Notes under the pieces: model-generated
Seen by the model: only the letters and a program-made list of their open reading frames with translations
Told to the model about the DNA's origin: nothing
The model's database searches: none
Made by a program: the position numbers and the translations under genes
Shown: positions 61,819 to 64,000 of the stretch, in pieces
How positions within the stretch are numbered: position 1 is the stretch's first letter
Layout: each line of letters begins with the position of its first letter
Source of the DNA: a bacterium
GTDB taxonomy: Bacteria; SAR324; XYD2-FULL-50-16
Length of the DNA stretch: 64,000 bases
Direction: 5' to 3'
NCBI GenBank assembly: GCA_018829445.1
Contig: JAHJTV010000063.1
Span: 210,017 to 274,016, forward strand

Positions 61819-62592
61819 TCAACTTCGGATTCCAATCCCTTTTTTCATCAGGTACAAAGCCCAAAAATAAAGGACAACGATGAAGAAAGCAATCATCCCA
61901 TAGGTTTCAATAAGCCCCACATCAGAAACGCCCAGAATCCCAAATCGAAATCCGTTGACCATATACACAATAGGATTGGCTTTGGAGATGGCTGCCCAAA
62001 ACGGCGGCAAAAGATCTATTGAATAAAAAACACCTCCCAGGTAGGTCAGCGGCGTCAGGATAAAAGTGGGAACAATGGATATATCGTCGAATTTATTGGC
62101 AAAGACCGCGTTGATAAATCCACCCAGTGAGAACACGATAGCGGTCAAAAAAACAATGCTGATCGTAACAGGCAGGTTAAAAACCGATAAGCTGGTAAAA
62201 AACAGAGCCAGGATTGTCACCAATGCCCCCACTGCCATACCCCTTGCCACTCCGCCTAAAATGAAGCCCCAGATAATGATGTAGTTTGGCATGGGAGAAA
62301 CCAGCATCTCTTCCACACTCCGTTGAAATTTTGCGCCGAAAAAGGAGGACACAACATTGGAATAGGAATTGGTAATCACAGCCATCATAATCAATCCGGG
62401 AACAATGTATTGCATGTAATTAAACCCCCCCATCTCACCAATTCTCGATCCGATCAGTTGTCCAAAGATAACAAAATACAGAACAACTGTAATAGCCGGT
62501 GGAATTAAGGTTTGCACCCAGATTCTTAAAAAACGGCGAATCTCTTTTACTAAAATGGTTTTTATGGCGATCAACTGCTCTTTTAATCTCAT
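61819..62592 (-). CDS. ABC-2 type transporter permease
   Basis: 257 residues, six hydrophobic segments, with the ABC-2 pattern 'FLRIWVQTLIPPAITVVLYFVIFG', 'YIVPGLIMMAVITNSYSNV', 'RSVEEMLVSPMPNYIIIWG' and 'LTYLGGVFYSIDLLPPFW', close to YadH/NodJ-like exporters. With the ATPase encoded 80 bases upstream it forms an export system in the inner membrane. Substrate unknown. GGAGA lies just before its ATG. Confidence 0.92.
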   Translation of the reverse strand: MRLKEQLIAIKTILVKEIRRFLRIWVQTLIPPAITVVLYFVIFGQLIGSRIGEMGGFNYMQYIVPGLIMMAVITNSYSNVVSSFFGAKFQRSVEEMLVSPMPNYIIIWGFILGGVARGMAVGALVTILALFFTSLSVFNLPVTISIVFLTAIVFSLGGFINAVFANKFDDISIVPTFILTPLTYLGGVFYSIDLLPPFWAAISKANPIVYMVNGFRFGILGVSDVGLIETYGMIAFFIVVLYFWALYLMKKGIGIRS

Positions 62593-62672
62593 GATTCTCC
62601 AGGGTGAAAATGATTACTTTTTCTTATGTTTCAAAAGACAGGCATTTAAATGTGTCTTGAGACAGAACCGAC

Positions 62673-63599
62673 TTAGTGTCCGTTTGAGCCATTTTTTACG
62701 AGATTGACAAATAACTCTTCCAGTCTGTTTGTCTTGTTTCGCATACTGGTTACCTTTATACCTTTTCCATCAAGAGATTTAAATATTTCGTTAAGGGAAC
62801 TTTTTTTGGTTACCTCAACTTCCAGTGTAGTGGTATCGATGAGTTTAACAGCAATATCCGGTATCTCCACAGGGGCATTCTGTTCATTCGCCAGGTCCAG
62901 TATAAATGTCTCCCTGTCCAGCTTGGCAAGCAGTTTCTTCATCGTGGTATTTTCGACGATCTCGCCATGATCGATTATGGCAATGGTACGACAGAGGTGT
63001 TCCGCCTCTTCCAGGTAGTGTGTGGTCAAAATAATCGTTGTCCCGGATCGGTTCAGGTCAACCAGAAAATCCCACATGGATCTTCTCAGCTCTATATCCA
63101 CCCCGGCTGTCGGTTCGTCAAGAATCAACAGTTTGGGTTCATGCACCAAAGCTCTCGCAATCATGAGACGTCGTTTCATACCGCCTGACAATAGTCGGGA
63201 AGGTTCGTTTCTCTTGTTCCAGATATCAAGAAGTTTCAGGTATTTCTCTGTTCGCACAGCTGCCGTTCGGGAATCAATACCGAAGTATCCGGCTTGTGCA
63301 CGAAGAATGTCCCCCACTTTTTCAAATTGATTAAAATTAAACTCCTGCGGCACAATACCGATATCTTTTTTGATAACCGAAAACTCTTTATCAGTATTTC
63401 TGTTAAAAACAAGGATATCTCCTGCGGATTTATTTGTCAGGGAGCTGATAATTCCGATGGTGGTGGATTTACCGGCTCCGTTTGGTCCCAGCAAAGCCGT
63501 AAAATCACCCTGGTTGACGTCAAAACTGATCCCCTTTAATGCTTCGACGCCGTTATCATATGTCTTTCTCAAATTGCGCACGGATAATGCGATTTCCAT
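62673..63599 (-). CDS. ABC-2 type transporter ATP-binding protein
   Basis: 308 residues from the ATG at 63599, which has GGAG 6 bases before; a TTG four codons upstream overlaps that site and is rejected. Walker A 'LLGPNGAGKSTT' near residue 38, signature 'LLSGGMKRRLMIARAL', Walker B 'LLILDEPTAGVD', His switch 'TTHYLEEAE'. The C-terminal 90 residues are the extension usual in YadG-type drug/polysaccharide exporters. It pairs with the permease gene downstream. Confidence 0.95.
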   Translation of the reverse strand: MEIALSVRNLRKTYDNGVEALKGISFDVNQGDFTALLGPNGAGKSTTIGIISSLTNKSAGDILVFNRNTDKEFSVIKKDIGIVPQEFNFNQFEKVGDILRAQAGYFGIDSRTAAVRTEKYLKLLDIWNKRNEPSRLLSGGMKRRLMIARALVHEPKLLILDEPTAGVDIELRRSMWDFLVDLNRSGTTIILTTHYLEEAEHLCRTIAIIDHGEIVENTTMKKLLAKLDRETFILDLANEQNAPVEIPDIAVKLIDTTTLEVEVTKKSSLNEIFKSLDGKGIKVTSMRNKTNRLEELFVNLVKNGSNGH

Positions 63600-63775
63600 T
63601 AAATTCTCCAAGGAGTGTTATGTTTCTTAAATCTAAATTGCATTAAATATGCCCCCGGAACTTGCTGTTTTACTAGGAATTTTGACTAGGATTTCAGGTT
63701 CAAATAAGGTCGTATTCTATTCAGACATCGTATGATTAGGATACACATTTGAGGGTCTTCCAAAAATATTGTTGG

Positions 63776-63797
63776 GTGGGCACGTTTTTGTGCCCAC
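63776..63797. repeat. REP-like hairpin GTGGGCAC/GTGCCCAC
   Basis: GTGGGCAC (63776-63783) and GTGCCCAC (63790-63797) pair around GTTTTT. Sequences of this kind (TGGGTGGGCACG..GTGCCCACG) are scattered as intergenic repeats in many proteobacterial genomes. Confidence 0.65.
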
Positions 63798-63926
63798 GCG
63801 GACATCTGATTTGCTCTCCGGAATAATCATAACCAGATTCGTCAGAAAACATCTTAAATCCTGAACAGTTTTGAGTTATTGCCTAAATTATTGAAATTAT
63901 AGGCCATAGAAAGCTGACATGTTGTC

Positions 63927-63991
63927 ATTCCGTGCTTGACACGGAATCCATAATTATTTCAAAAATCTGGATGCCGGATCAAGTCCGGCAT
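63927..63991. repeat. composite palindromic repeat (ATTCCGTG.. and ATGCCGGA..)
   Basis: Two hairpins, ATTCCGTG-CTTGA-CACGGAAT (63927-63947) and ATGCCGGA-TCAAG-TCCGGCAT (63971-63991), lie within TGTCATTCCG...GGCATGACA. This 'rightly delimited' TGTCATTC/GGCATGACA unit with its CTTGA/TCAAG loops is a well-known dispersed intergenic repeat type. Confidence 0.75.
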
Positions 63992-64000
63992 GACAGAGAA

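Larger units (their letters stand above)
63600..64000. other. 400-base gene-free window end with palindromic repeats
   Basis: After the ABC ATPase start region no gene is visible to the end of the window. The last 230 bases hold three hairpin repeats, listed separately. Confidence 0.55.

Noticed and set aside
1..64000. CRISPR array, riboswitch or rRNA gene
   Set aside because: No regularly spaced direct repeats, no recognisable riboswitch core and no rRNA sequence were seen on either strand.

Overview
The window looks like a chromosome segment of a Gram-negative bacterium of moderate GC (about 40-43% by eye). It encodes apolipoprotein N-acyltransferase (Lnt), a lipoprotein with a lipobox, a FabY-like ketoacyl synthase, SelA, FolE2, sigma-54 signalling and chemotaxis CheW. 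This combination fits a proteobacterium-like lineage, perhaps a deltaproteobacterial or SAR324-type relative, but no marker here fixes the taxonomy and that placement is a guess.

Layout. 1-4.6 kb: the end of an acyl-CoA carboxylase beta subunit, then a pantothenate cluster (Rossmann/DUF2520 oxidoreductase, panB, panC) and a TatD-like hydrolase. 4.7-10.8 kb (minus strand): selA, lnt, a GT-B glycosyltransferase, an alpha/beta hydrolase and mnmA. 11.4-15.7 kb: a basic HTH-repeat protein of unknown role, an NtrC-type regulator, a SohB-like protease and a ComFB-like protein. 15.7-23.0 kb (minus): a peptide-type ABC transporter whose genes are interrupted by a coiled-coil lipoprotein gene lying between two intrinsic terminators. 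23.4-26.7 kb: a hydrolase, a secreted repeat protein, MoxR and a small helical protein. 26.7-28.2 kb (minus): tRNA-Ile, tRNA-Ala, tRNA-Val, then infC-rpmI-rplT; infC can only start at a rare AUA codon. 28.7-34.5 kb: fabY-like, truB, rpsO and pnp.

34.6-49.4 kb is an accessory island. An intact tRNA-Arg(CCU) gene at 34.6 kb is followed by two direct repeats of its 3' 47 bases, at 39.0 and 49.3 kb. The bases before each displaced fragment belong to a diverged repeat family, and a third copy of that family lies inside the second interval at 43.2-43.65 kb. This is the signature of serial integration at one tRNA site, yet no integrase is visible. The cargo is an AAA ATPase/nuclease-like gene bracketed by inverted repeats, a DIP1984-like gene with a strong promoter/operator, an unknown 353-residue protein, two related HisKA_2 histidine kinase/response-regulator modules, a DUF2958 gene and a MEDS sensor. 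Several genes end abruptly at module borders.

49.4-56.1 kb continues as accessory or signalling DNA: a ParDE toxin-antitoxin pair, a decayed transposase, a decayed HepT-like gene, another REC-PAS protein, and an operon of an insert-bearing receiver, an unknown protein and a hybrid histidine kinase. 56.2-64 kb returns to ordinary metabolism: nitroreductase, a GCS2-family glutamate-cysteine ligase, a tyrosine phosphatase, folE2 beside a DHFR/RibD-like gene, cheW, an ABC-2 exporter, and palindromic repeats at the window end.

The strongest candidate for something undescribed is the tRNA-Arg island: modular cargo units with shared right ends, stacked at one attachment site without a recombinase in view.
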